Part shown: positions 10,936 to 22,199 of the stretch, piece by piece | Layout: each line of letters begins with the position of its first letter | Numbering within the stretch: the stretch's first letter is position 1 | From: Plantago major | Lineage: Eukaryota > Streptophyta > Magnoliopsida > Lamiales > Plantaginaceae | Length of the DNA stretch: 64,000 nt | Assembly: GCA_026545765.1 (NCBI GenBank) | Contig: CM048843.1 | Span: 19,899,646-19,963,645, forward strand | Direction: 5' to 3' | The notes under the pieces: generated by a model | Databases searched by the model: none | The model's input: the letters and a program-made list of their open reading frames with translations, nothing else | What the model was told of the DNA's origin: nothing | Translations under genes and position numbers: made by a program

Positions 10936-11360
10936 TGCGGAACTATATGGGTTAAAAATGGGATTGGCTATGTGCATCCCACTTCATATTAGACAATTTA
11001 TGGTGCAAAATGACTCTCAGATCTTGATCTCTTGTCTAAATCGAGGAATTGCAACAACACATAATTCTCAATGAAGCAATTCAATTGATGCATCAAGTTG
11101 GGAAGGTAGAAGTATCATTTGTGTACAGAGAAATAAATTGAGTAGCTAATCATCTCGCTAAGGAAGCAAGCAGCATCACTTTTGGACAAGGCAGAAAACA
11201 ACCCTGGTTATAACTGTGACACTATGTTTCATTTCGTTTGGATAGTTTGCCCTTCGTGACTTAAAGTCTTACTAGATAAAAACAGCTGTAGTTTCACTCA
11301 GTATGTAACTCTTTAATGTTTTATCTAATAAATTGTATCTTTTAGAAAAAAAAAATACAT
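10936..11360 (+). pseudogene. 3' end of a LINE: RNase H-like remnant with poly(A)
   Basis: Translation with one frame break gives an RNase H-like domain of the kind at the end of plant LINEs: AELYGLKMGLAMC, then VQNDSQILISCLNRG, then VEVSFVYREIN followed by a stop and VANHLAKEAS. The sequence ends with an untranslated tail and an A-run at about 11346-11356. This is the shape of a 5'-truncated LINE insertion. Insertion-site duplications are not obvious. Confidence 0.65.
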
Positions 11361-11499
11361 AGGATAGGGGCAAATAGCAACTATGTAAACTTTTTGGGGC
11401 AGCTCGTTCAAATTGTCAAACTTCAGGGGCAAAATTATTGTTTGCCACAACTTTTTCCCAAGGAGAAAGTGAAGTGATAAAATTCCCAATAGTAATGGT

Positions 11500-11881
11500 C
11501 TACTAAAACCCTAATTTATCCAATCGACTCGTGTTCCTCTTGGTGACTCCTGATTTCAGCATCGAGAAGCCATTTCTTCCTCTTGTTTTGCAGGTATCAG
11601 TTTCTGAACGTCCTCTTTATTTTCTCAAGAATCAATTTCACTTATACTACAACGTTCACATCTTTTGTCGCCCATTGATGAAATTGGAAGAATTCTGAAG
11701 TGATGATGCAAAATCTTGTAATATTGAAACTTAGTTAGGAGTTTGGCTTCTCAAATAGCCACTTATTAGGGATGATGCAGAATCTTGGAATATTGAAACT
11801 TAGTTAGGAGTTTGGGTTCTCAAATAGCAACTCATTAGTGATTGAATTGTGTTCTAGTGTTTCCAGTACAGAGAATTTTAA
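11500..11881 (+). promoter_or_regulatory. Promoter end, 5' UTR and leader intron of the TDBD gene
   Basis: An AAAACCCTAA word (telo-box-like) lies at about 11506. A 5' UTR exon appears to end at 11593 (TTTTGCAG|GTATCAG) and a leader intron to end at 11866 (TTTCCAG|TACAG), 15 bases before the ATG. The intron contains a 69-bp tandem duplication at 11702-11839. Confidence 0.55.
11702..11839 (+). repeat. 69-bp tandem duplication in leader intron
   Basis: Two adjacent copies beginning GATGATGCA (11702-11770 and 11771-11839) differ at only a few positions. They lie in the predicted leader intron of the TDBD gene and do not touch coding sequence. Confidence 0.9.
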
Positions 11882-13677
11882 ATGCCAAAGGCTGGTGGAC
11901 TTGTGACCAATGGTGACTCTGTCCTTGGTAGTTCGTCTAGAACTGAATCCAAGCGCCCCCATAGATGGTCCTTAGACGGTGATGAGGAGCCAGAGTTGTT
12001 TCCCGGTAAAAAGCAAGCTGTAGAAGCATCAGCTAGCAAGGTGGGTTCGGGTATCGGTATGTCCAATGTGAATGTGCTCCCCTGGGATGCTTCTACTGGG
12101 TTTAACTTGGAGTCGCACCAGTTCATGGATCGACTATTTGGATCCGAAAGGGTTGTGGGAGATGATGGTGCGAGTATGAATAAGCAGGTTGATGAGGGGC
12201 ATTTTGAGAATTATTCGTCTGTTGGGCTATCAATGTCTTATGGTGTGGAAGACATTGGATCGGAAGTGGGTTGTGGTGGAATTAGGAAGATCAAGGTTAA
12301 GGAGGGTGAAATTGGATTGGAAACATCGGTAGACGAGGGGTTAGGGATGTCCATGGATCAGGCATATAACTGTGAAAACAATTTCACATTGTTATTAGGT
12401 CATCCTTATGACATGGGAGATGTGATTAGACCTTCCAGTGCGAATATTAGGAAAGACATTGAGGGTGCTTTATCTATGAGCCTTTCCTACAATAAAGGGG
12501 ACTCTAAGAATATTTCTTTTGGTGGTTATCACCATGAGTCCGTCATAGATGCTCCAGAACGGCCAGTGGGCAGCTATGGGTTATTGTATGAACAGCCTTC
12601 TCTTCAGGCATCGGAAACAAATAACAAGAAGGAAGTTGATGCTGTGAATGGGAGTGCAACCACTGTGAACTCCTCTCAGATACCTAAATCTCGAGTAGAC
12701 CCTTCATTTAAAAGTAAGCCGGAGACAAAACCGGCTAGGAAAGAAGCACCAAATAGCTTCCCGTCTAACGTCAGGAGCTTAATGGCAACTGGTATGCTTG
12801 ATGGGGTACCTGTCCGATATGTTACAGTCACGAGAGAGGTAATTCTGAATATTATCTGTACTCTGATGTGTTGATAGTTCCTCAATTGTCTTGGCTGATC
12901 ATTTGTTGTACGTGAATTTTGAAGGAGCTTCGAGGAGTTATCAAAGGCTCTGGCTATTTATGCGGGTGTCTATCTTGTAATTTTTCTAAGGTAACAGACT
13001 ATCTTGTTCTCCCATTTTGTTTAGTGAGTGGCAAACTAATTCCTATTTCACTTGATTGTTTGATAATCGATATGTATTTACTATTATTTATTAATTGGTA
13101 CACCTGCTTCCTACGAAGTGTGTTATGAAAGATTTTGTTTTTAGATAAATGTTCTAAAAGATTGCATATGCCCTTCTTGTAGTGTTTGTGGGGATACAAG
13201 TTGTTTGTAACATCATAGTAACCCATATATCTTGGAAAATTCATTCCATTTGTCAAACATTTGGATTTCCAGTAATTTCTCATAATCTTCAGGGATTCAT
13301 GTGTAAGTGACACCTGTGTTTATCTGTGAAGGCACTTAATGCTTATGAATTTGAGCGTCATGCCAACTGCAAGACAAAACATCCAAACAATCACATATAC
13401 TTTGAAAACGGGAAGACTATCTATCAGATAGTTCAGGAGTTGAGAAACACTCCAGAAAGTGCATTATTTGATGCAGTTCAGACAGTGACTGGCTCTGCTA
13501 TTAATCAGAAAGCTTTCCGTATCTGGAAAGGTATCTAGTTTCTGCACCTTAACCCTTTATGCCTGCACCATTGCTCAATTTCATTGCTAATTCCTAATTT
13601 TCCTTGTGTTAGAATCATTCCAAGCTGCAACAAGAGAACTTCAACGTATCTATGGTAAGGAAGAGCTGAATCTGTAA
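11882..13677 (+). CDS. TDBD-domain (Tify-domain-binding) nuclear protein
   Basis: Four coding exons: 11882-12838, 12925-12990, 13332-13530 and 13613-13677. They join in frame to 428 residues. The N-terminal 300 residues are low-complexity and Ser/Gly/acidic, with a basic RPHRW patch. Residues from about 300 (LMATGMLDGVPVRYVT), across exon 2 (ELRGVIKGSGYLCGC) and exon 3 (YEFERHANCKTKHPNNHIYF), are the Tify-domain-binding domain. In plant PHD-finger regulators this domain accompanies a PHD finger and acetyltransferase, and it is linked to jasmonate/TOPLESS-type repression. Those domains are absent here, so this is the short TDBD-only class. Nuclear corepressor-associated function is inferred. 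It ends with GKEELNL and a TAA. Confidence 0.85.
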
Positions 13678-14440
13678 GCGTATATACGAGATGGGGACAT
13701 GGTTCAGATCTAGATGGCATGTCATCTCATATGTGCATAGACTAGTAGCATGTGTTTGTAAATTATGGATTTCATGTACTGTAGCCTGAGTTGTAAAACT
13801 TAAAATTGCGTTTTGATGTTTTGCTGGAACTCCAAAAATAGAGGTCCTATGTGCATTTTTGAAACCATTGGGAGTTATATTGCCCATTGGCCCATTGGTA
13901 CGAAAATCCAATGCTAACATCCCGTGTATTTTACTAGCAGATATGAGTATATTGACCTTGTGCCTTTTGTTCGAATTTCAGAGCCTCTAGTTTTTCTTAA
14001 TAATCACCTGTTATGTTCTGCATCGCTAAATGTAGGTTACTACTTTACTGTCTCACGAATATCTTGCAAGGTAAAAGTTGTGATTTGTAGATGCAGCCTC
14101 AGTTGACTTCTTGTTTTCACTCTTGCCCGGCTCCTCGCATAGTCTCATACGACTTAGATAGGAAATTTGGCTGCTTTCTTGTGGTTGGAGCCTGGAGGAG
14201 AGGAGGTACATAAATCGTCATGTTGGCTGGAGAGTGGAGAGTGGATTGTGAATGTCTAATCTGAGCCTTTACCAGATTTTTGCGTTCGATGAAATTCAGT
14301 TATGCTGTCATCTGCTATAGTAATAATTGTCATCATATTACGAAGAAATGAAGTGACGGAATGCTCTCTCTCTCTCTCTCTTTCAAGGTTCGAAGAGTAC
14401 AAAGCCTAATAAAGTTTTTGTTTTTTTTTTTTTTTTTTGA
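13678..14440 (+). other. 3' UTR and downstream region of TDBD gene
   Basis: No coding signal. A CT dinucleotide run lies at about 14364-14381. A CCTAATAAAG polyadenylation-like word at 14405-14414 is a plausible end signal but rather distal. A T-run follows at about 14417-14439. Confidence 0.4.
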
Positions 14441-14595
14441 GAAGAAGCCTGCCTAAAGTTGAATTTCTTTTTTTTAAATCGGCAAAAAGTTAGTTACTGA
14501 ACCTAGAAGAAAAATATAAAGATAATTCTGGAACTGAGCAAATGTTTGTAAATTGAGCATTTTTTTTATTTACAATTCTTTTATTTAATGTATTT

Positions 14596-14705
14596 CCGGT
14601 TAAGATTCGGTTAAGTCCGGACCGAACCGATTCGGTTATCGGGTCGTTAAAATAACAAAAACAGTTTTGGTTCTTGTCGGTTTCGATTCGGTTCCGACAG
14701 ATACT
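14596..14705. mobile_element. hAT-like end fragment rich in CGGTT words
   Basis: Short reiterated CGGTTAAG, CCGGACCGAACCG and TTCGGTT words on both strands resemble the subterminal regions of the hAT-like elements at 17303-17889 and 24425-24945. No matching second end is visible. Confidence 0.4.
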
Positions 14706-14744
14706 CAAGTGTATGAGGGTGCATCCACAATATATAGGCTTGTA

Positions 14745-14935
14745 GAGTCAAAGCGTTAGTAACCGAGTGGCAAACTGAGACACCCCGTACCTAAGAGGTT
14801 ACATGTTCGATCCTTGAAATGGGTGATTAATCTCTCTATATAGAGAATGATTGAAATAGTAATTAGAGATTTATTGATGATAAAATGTATCTAAAACTAA
14901 GTATTGTAATTGTAATATTGTATCTAAAAAAAATA
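14745..14935 (+). mobile_element. tRNA-derived SINE
   Basis: An RNA polymerase III A-box-like stretch (TTAGTAACCGAGTGGC, about 14756) is followed about 45 bp later by a B-box-like ATGTTCGATCC (about 14804). The element ends in a TTGTATCTAAAAAAAA tail. It is flanked by similar words, AATATATAGGCTTGTA before and AATATAGGATTGTA after, consistent with an imperfect target-site duplication. These are the hallmarks of a plant SINE. It does not fold as a normal tRNA, so it is not a tRNA gene. Confidence 0.65.
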
Positions 14936-15888
14936 TAGGATTGTATATGTGCGCAAATATTCGAAGTACGAGCCATTCATTATGGAAGCACAAGCTCATT
15001 AGGTGAACTTATATAAATATGATAATTATGGTACTTAATTCTTTGTTTAAAAATTTTGCATGTTCATGATTATAAATCTATCTATAATAAATATGATAAT
15101 TAAGAGAGGATGACTTTAAGGTTTGGTAACAATTGAATGGACAATTTTATCCTTGATAAATTTTAAAAATTTCCTTCATTAAAATGAGTTTGTTGTAAAT
15201 GCAAAAGGTGAATACTACTTGTTGTAATTAAGGAGATCAGATGGAAGAAGTTTATTCATATACATTTTACTCGACCTATTGTAAAATTAATTTCGACTTT
15301 TTGTTCATTTTTTTGTGAGATAAAATCCGACTTATGTGTATTTACTTATGAAAATTTTCTATGACTATTTTTTTAATGTTGAGATTTTGTAATATATTTT
15401 TAAAAACTCTTAGAACGATTTGATAAAATAATTCCTCCAATAAATAAGACAAATAGTCAACTTTGGTCGATTCAAATGCACTTGATGATGTTGAATATCC
15501 CTGCAGACATTTGTGATGAACGATCTATATGTAAATTAAGAATAGATTCACCGATAGCATAATTTCTTAATCAAAACCACGATGTTTTAAAAAATACCAC
15601 TAATATTTTTCGTAGCGAATATTTTAAGATCTTTACGTTGAGTTTTATTGTGCATTATGAACTGTTCCACATGTGCACTCGTGATTTAACACGAAATATT
15701 ACTAAGTTTTCTACAAACATATATCTTTATTTATGTAAAATACCAACTATTTAAATGGAAAAATCCGACTTTATCTCATTATAACCCCGATATAATTCTC
15801 CATCTATTTTTGTTAATATTTAAGAGCATATTCCAAAAGAATTACTTTAATTAATTTTATAGCAAAATAATACTATCACTTACTCCCT
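14936..15888. other. Gene-free AT-rich spacer
   Basis: Very AT-rich sequence with stops in all frames. No recognisable element ends or genes. Confidence 0.5.
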
Positions 15889-15890
15889 CC

Positions 15891-16139
15891 GTTTTTTACA
15901 AACTTTCCACTTTGACTATGACCGGTCAACCGTAATCAATTTTTACCACAAGTTAATTTTAAAATATTATGATAAAAAAATTCAACAAACTTATATAATG
16001 AAAATTTAAACTGTTAATATTCATAATATAATTCTATCAAGTATTAAATCATTATATTTTAAGAGTAATTTATGGTCAAAATTAATTATGATTGACCGCA
16101 TAATGGTAAAGTGGAAAGCTTGTTAAAAATTGGAGGGAG
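15891..16139. repeat. Stowaway-like MITE
   Basis: The left end CTCCCTCCGTTTTTTACAA and the right end TTGTTAAAAATTGGAGGGAG form terminal inverted repeats, flanked by TA dinucleotides on both sides. The second tier of the inverted repeat (AAACTTTCCACTTTGAC left, AAAGTGGAAAGC right) also pairs. Size (about 250 bp), TA target and the CTCCCTCC terminus fit the Tc1/mariner-related Stowaway group. Confidence 0.85.
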
Positions 16140-16141
16140 TA

Positions 16142-17294
16142 ATAGTCCATTTCGCGGTGCACGGTGCTTTCTCACTAGTCTACATACATACGTACATACA
16201 TACACATATATAGGAACACATGCGAACAAGTTTATATAATATTATAAACCTTACTATTTTTTTTGTTCGAGTGCCTTTATTTTTTGGTAGCTTATTGTCC
16301 ATATCCGAGCTCCAAGCGTGACACAGCGGACTGGTTAGCCGTGATTCCAATTTAAGCCCGATCGACCGTGGAATGTTTGAAAAAATGAAGAAATCGCCAA
16401 TTCTTTCCAAGACGTCCCTAAAGACTTATGCAATGCTTATCACATAAATGTGAATGATGAGTATATTGATTTACATGAAGATGAATATGTTTACCTCAGC
16501 ACTGATACGCAGATCATTTATGTTTATATGAATACGTTTACCTAGACACTACTTATATATTTGCATCATAATTACCTAAATTTGTTATTAATTAATTAAT
16601 TGTTTACATTCTACAGTTTATTGTTATGTTGTAGGTGTACGGTCCCAGATAAAAAATTTGACGTGCAATTAAAATTTTTATAATCGTTCTATTCCTACAA
16701 TTCCCAAATACACGTAAAGGTTTAAATTTATATTAAAATCGGAAGCCTACAAATCCACAGAATAGCAGAAAGTTGACTCGGGATGTCGTACTCCTCGAAC
16801 ACTTAGCATAGGAACAAGCAAATAACGAAAGCTTTTTGATGTGCAAACAGAGACAAATGGATTTTAGATGCAATTGAATTCTTAAAACGATTTTGTAATC
16901 AATGGGTGGATAGTGTAAAGGATCCCTAACTTTCCTTCTAACCGTACTACTTCCAACTACTTGAATAAAAGACAACGTATTCGCCCCTATCGGCAGCAAG
17001 GATACCTGCTATATGGGATCAAGTCGTGGTTAATCCTGAACAGCCTCACTATGCCAATGAAATTGTTGTGTCACTCAACAACACACCATGTTATGTTTCC
17101 AGACAAGATAAATAAATAAATCCAAATATCTCAACCGCCTCTTCCTACCCAAAGGAAGCCTAAGTACCTCAATAATAAATAAAGAGAGTCGGACGAATAG
17201 AGATTATACGAATACGAATTATGTCTAATAAACAATTCATTAATGTATCATGGTACATAAAGAAGTAGCAGACAAAATTCCAATGGTTCGCCTT
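16142..17294. other. Gene-free spacer
   Basis: Contains a short ACATACAT-type microsatellite at about 16182-16212. No supported gene. The stretch at about 16720-17170 has retroelement-like composition but no identifiable ends. Confidence 0.4.
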
Positions 17295-17302
17295 TACGAA
17301 AG

Positions 17303-17889
17303 TAGGGCTGTTCACCGGTCTAGATCCGGAACCGGAATAGACCGGAACCGGAATCGGTGAATTGTGCAGCCCGGATCCCGAACCGACAATAATCCGGTTC
17401 AGACCGAACCGAACCGGATCAGCCGGTCCGGATCCGGTTGTGAACCGTATGGCCCGTATTTGTGTTTTTTTTTTTTTAATTCCTTGTCTTTTCCAGAATA
17501 TGTGAATTAATTAGATAAGTCAACTAACAAACTACTACTAATTACTATTAATTTTTCAACTTTGGAGTACCAATAACAATTTTTGGTTTGCTGCTCTCTT
17601 TCCTTAGTCCTTACTAATTACTACTTTACTACATATACATATATAAGAGATGCTTACCATTTACAAATTACACTATAATATAGGTGAATAACTAATAAAT
17701 AGCTATTTTCCGATCTTTCCGGTCTTTAACCGAATTTTGTCGGTTTCGGACCGGATTCAAACCGGAACCGAAATCGGCAAATTGTCCAGCCCGGAGACCG
17801 AACCGACAGTAATCCGGTTCATCCCGAACCGGATCATCCAGTCCATTACGGTCCATTTTCCGGTTTGGACCAGATTTTGAACAGCCCTA
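17303..17889. mobile_element. Non-autonomous hAT (Ac/Ds-like) element
   Basis: It starts TAGGGCTGTTCA and ends TGAACAGCCCTA, perfect 12-bp terminal inverted repeats. It is flanked by an exact 8-bp duplication TACGAAAG (17295-17302 and 17890-17897). The outer 120-150 bp on each side are packed with CCGGAACC, CCGGTT and CCGAACCG words forming long subterminal inverted repeats around an AT-rich core. There is no transposase frame, so it would need an Ac-like hAT transposase in trans. The 8-bp duplication and subterminal repeats are diagnostic of the hAT superfamily. Confidence 0.93.
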
Positions 17890-17897
17890 TACGAAAG

Positions 17898-18780
17898 TGT
17901 TTAGCTACTCATAGTCATAGTAAACAGAACACATGTGAATTTGAAAAAGAGAGAAAAGAAAAGCTTAGTCTTTATGTCTTCGTCTTGACGGCTAGGGTTT
18001 TCTTCTCCAGGTTGCTGACGGCCAGCGTTTTGCTATTTTGGGGTATAACTTCCCCGAGGACTGGTTACCTCTCAAGAGAACTGCTTTTGATTGTGGTGTG
18101 TTATTATGAGACTCCAACACACTTATTTATACTGTAATTGTCGTGTTCTGGCCGTCCATGATGATTAAGGAAGGTTAGAATGGCGGACTCTGGCCTGACG
18201 GACCGAATACAGGCTTTTTCTAGAATATTCTCGACTGTAGTTAGCTGTCTGCTCCTCGTGTTGGTCGTTTTGCCTTGTTCTTCGATTTCGGGTTTCGTAA
18301 CTTCATTTTCTCGAAAAGTGGTCTTCTACAATGTTGTGACATTTTGAATTATCTTCGTAGGTTGGTCATATTCCTTGATTGGACTCGAATTTCGTGTACG
18401 GGCAAATCATCGTATTTTCATATTTTCCTCGATTTCGCATAAATATGACGTTTTGGCACCGAAAATCGTGTAATCCCTCAAAAACGCAATCATGCCCTAC
18501 AAAATACACAAGAAATTGGTACTTGGTCATAATATGATGTAAATATTGAATCTTGGGCAAAAAACAAGGGTCTAAAAGTAGGTAAAAACGCACATTTCAT
18601 GGTCACATCATATAACAACATAACCAAACCTAACATCATTTCCAACCTGCTTTGCAAGCATGTAAAGCAACAAACTAATTTGACTAGGAATGGGAGGAAC
18701 ATTCTCATGGTGTACCGGTGCGGTATCCCTAACTCCAGTCCCGACATGCACGCATTGCGCTTAATTACCTATTGAATCCT
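17898..18780. other. Spacer with LTR-like composition
   Basis: No gene supported. The sequence at about 18180-18600 has the mixed composition of an LTR, but paired ends are not visible. Confidence 0.3.
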
Positions 18781-19860
18781 CTAACTTCTCCTTATAGTAG
18801 AACATCTTGAAGTAGGCTTATCTTCAAGCTCAACATTGCATCCATGCCCCTGGAGCTTGACATTTATGACAAAAAATAGTAAGCCATCCATACTCAACTA
18901 CTTGCTACAAAACCTTATCATGGGGAGTTTTAATTCGGGCAACTTTAACCAAAGGTTGAACCCTTCACTAATACTCTAGCAAATGTCACCTGGTATGCTA
19001 CACTGTCCAATCATATGTGTGCAAACGGTCACCCTATAAGGCTAGTAACATGTCACAAACTTTTCTTACCCTAGAACTGCAAATCCATCTTAGGTAATTT
19101 AACAAAATAGGCAAGATAGATAACGTCCCTGATTGTAAATCAAAGTCAATGAACCTTTATTCAAAATTACTGGTCAATTCTATAAAGTATAAAACCCACT
19201 AGCTATAACCAGATCACATCCATATGTTGCATTAAACTGATCTATAGAAAAGCCACACTCATATTGATGTAAAACAAGTGTATCCATATCTCCTCACACC
19301 TTCACCACAAATTTCTCCATATATCCATAATATGATCAACCCCCACAACATAAAGAACCCAAGAATGCTACAAATTATGAGTCCCCTCAACGAAGTTATC
19401 AGACAAAAGCCACACAAACTCCCTCATCATCAATACCCCGAACATCATAAAACAAGGAAATCTCATTAATATTCAATCAATTTCCTTGAAACACCTAGGT
19501 ATAAGAATCATCAGCAGGAAGGTCCACTGGAGTAGTGTGATGGCACCGAGATTGATCATCCATCATCTCCATCTCTTCATAGATAGCCGGGGGAATGTTT
19601 TACTCCGACGGAGCAATTGTCGGGTCAGAAAAAGCTGGACAATTAACCTTGCCTAGGTTTTGAAGTATGCTTACATCTATCATAGGTGGAAAAAAACTCC
19701 CCCACATCCCCGATCGATCATTACCATGCACAAGAGTAACATCGGAGCACCTTGCATGGGCACCACTGTTTTTAGCATTTGCTTAGCTTTAGGCGGCCGT
19801 CCACGTTTACGTACAATATCCCACGTTAGGCGATCTAGAGAGCATGAAAGTTTTTATCAA
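18781..19860 (-). pseudogene. Degenerate LINE ORF1 remnant
   Basis: On the minus strand, pieces in shifting frames resemble plant LINE ORF1. One is a basic segment RKRGRPPKAKQM near 19780-19815. Another is a zinc-knuckle-like CHKCQAPGAWMQC near 18836-18880, preceded by a remnant of the LPKMDLQF-type segment. Stops and frame changes are frequent, so it is long dead. The assignment is by pattern only. Confidence 0.4.
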
Positions 19861-19952
19861 CTCTCTTGATAGTTGATAGTTCCCAAAAATAAAATTTAAG
19901 TTATGAAGTTTTTGCAAGAGTTTCAAGAAGATAATTCTAGACTTTAATGTAA

Positions 19953-20124
19953 AGTTAGGCTCGTTTTTCAAATGAAATTCTTGAATCGAATCGAATCAAA
20001 TGAACTGAAATGAATCGAATCGAATCAATTGTAGTATAAAATATAACTCAAGAATCGAATCGAATCGAATGGAACGAATCGAATCGAATCGAATGAGTAT
20101 TAAGTTGAAAAGAACAAAGACTTA
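19953..20124. repeat. MITE-like element with GAATC microsatellite core
   Basis: The left end TTAGGCTCGTTTTTCAA and the right end TTGAAAAGAACAAAGACTTA are imperfect inverted repeats. The core is AATCGAATCG-type reiteration split by AGTATAAAATATAACT. The same split word occurs in the related element at 43632-43800, which has a GAACT core. No clean target duplication is visible. Confidence 0.55.
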
Positions 20125-20640
20125 CTTTGCATGGCTGAAATTGTACTTTTTCAGTATTAGACATTATTATAAAGTTAAAAACCTGAAATCCGAGAAGTTG
20201 TAATATATAAATCTTAAGTATTTCTTCAGATATAGCCCTCCTATTTTAAGTAAATGACATTTTGAATTTGTTCGCTATAAATAAGGAATATCTTTCCAGA
20301 GTGTTATCCATAAGGATGGTGAACCAAAATTAGTTCAAAATTTATTTTAAAAAAAAGGGATGGAATTTCAATTATTTAAAAGCACAGGACTCATGAAAAT
20401 AAAGATAATATGTGTATAGTTTTGCAATAAGTAGCATAAAAGACCTTTAAGTAAAATATTAAAAGGTTATTTAAAAAAACTCGTGCAAAGTCCCTCGTAA
20501 TTTGAATATGTTCATGCCAACTCAGTTTACATTTGTCTTAATTATTACAGATATGCTCGTATCACGATGCTTTTATGATTTTTCCAGTTATTCCGCATCA
20601 TCTTGATTTTTTTCCCTTCTATACAATCCTAAAAATTCAA
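20125..20640. other. Upstream region of HD-ZIP gene
   Basis: AT-rich, no coding signal. It probably contains the promoter of the gene starting near 20640. I could not place a TATA box or an L1 box with confidence. Confidence 0.35.
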
Positions 20641-22199
20641 CTCACAGAAAGACTCCACGCACCTTTTCACCTTCTTTCCCTTTCATATATATGTAGCCTC
20701 CGTTTCAACTTGCTCCATCAATTTTTCCTCAATTTCTCTGTTGAAGTTCAATTACTGGTAAACAACAATTTGATACACCTGTCACATTCGATCCACTGTA
20801 AGTATGTCAACATTTTACTGGACAGTGTTTTTTATTAATTTCAAGAATTTAAGAAGCTTTGTAGAGTCTCAGTTTTTTGCTATTAAAAGGGTTTTTATTT
20901 GCTGACTTATGATCAGTCTGTGGATTTCAATTGTTCTACGCTCTTAATTGGAAAAATCAAACTAAATGAGAAATTTTTCGAGGAATTGTTTGTGGATTAG
21001 AGCAGTGATGTAGTGTTACTAACCTTAATGGTATGTTGCTTGTATGTATCATTTGTAACGAATGAGCTTTTATGTCTTTTATCGGGTTTGGCTTGACAGA
21101 TTAAATCATCAGTTGTATTTGTTGACTATGCAAAAAAATCTAATAGTGTGTATTTGAGCACGAGATTGGAGATAACGATTATTGTATTTAGTTATTGCAT
21201 ATATTATTGTTTGGTATAGCAATTGGAGAGCTAGTTTAGGAAATTTGGAATGGTGGTTAGCTTTCGTGAATTTTGGTGCAAAAAAATCTAATAGTGTGTA
21301 TTTGAGCACGAGATTGGAGATAACGATTATTGTATTTAGTTATTGCATATATTATTGTTTGGTATAGCAATTGGAGAGCTAGTTTAGGAAATTTGGAATG
21401 GTGGTTAGCTTTCGTGAATTTTGGTTTAGCTTACACATATAAAAGATAAATTTGTTTTAGTTTCATGGTTAATGTTTAGTGGTCTAGTAGGTGTGTGTGT
21501 AAGAATATATTAGTGGTTAGTTAAGTTAAATAAAGGTGGTGTGATTGATGGTTGGTGAATGATGTATATGGATATTTTGTATTGTGATATGTTTTGTCAA
21601 CTTGTTGATACATTCTATTAAAATACAAGTAGGATATATTGTCAAGGGAAGAGAGTAGAGAAGTTCATAATTACTCCAGAACAACAAATATTGGTTCTTG
21701 ATTAATTGAAATGGTTCCACATTTTTTTGGTCTTCTTGTTGAGTTTTCATTTCTTGATATGCTTAGGGAACAAAGAAAAACAAACATTTGTACAAATGGT
21801 ACTGCTTTGAGCACCTTTGGAAGTTAAGCGCAACTCCTCTATCAATGTAGTTATTTTTATGATATGAACTCTTTTTCATCTCCTTCCTTATGTATATGGC
21901 ATCTTTGCAAACAAATTTTATATTCCACTGGTTGTTTATCGAGCGTTTTGAGCATGATATATGGCGGTGATAATTGCTATTCATTTAGAGTGGCAAGTTG
22001 AGTTTTTTTTTTTCTTGTTGACATTAATGAATACATGATGGAGTGTAAGATAAAAAAGGCATTAATTAAGGGCTATAGGACAAGAAAACTCACCTTTTTT
22101 TTCTTTTACAAATGTTCTTACTCTTCTAAGAACTCTAAGTTATCTATACTTACCATTGGAGTAACTAACATGTATTGATTCAATTTTGTATTGCCAAGT
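20640..22199 (+). other. 5' UTR exon and long leader intron of HD-ZIP IV gene
   Basis: A pyrimidine-rich putative 5' UTR (about 20640-20757) ends at a donor-like CAATTACTG|GTAAAC. A leader intron of about 1.4 kb precedes the ATG at 22200. Long leader introns are common in HD-ZIP IV genes. The intron holds an exact 148-bp tandem duplication. The exact acceptor is uncertain. Confidence 0.45.
21129..21424 (+). repeat. Exact 148-bp tandem duplication
   Basis: 21129-21276 and 21277-21424 are identical as far as I can read, starting TGCAAAAAAATCTAATAG. Complete identity in AT-rich intron sequence implies a very recent event, or an assembly artefact. Confidence 0.92.

Noticed and set aside
19278..19469. 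63-codon frame resembling a small protein
   Set aside because: It overlaps degenerate LINE ORF1 remnants on the opposite strand and has no family similarity.
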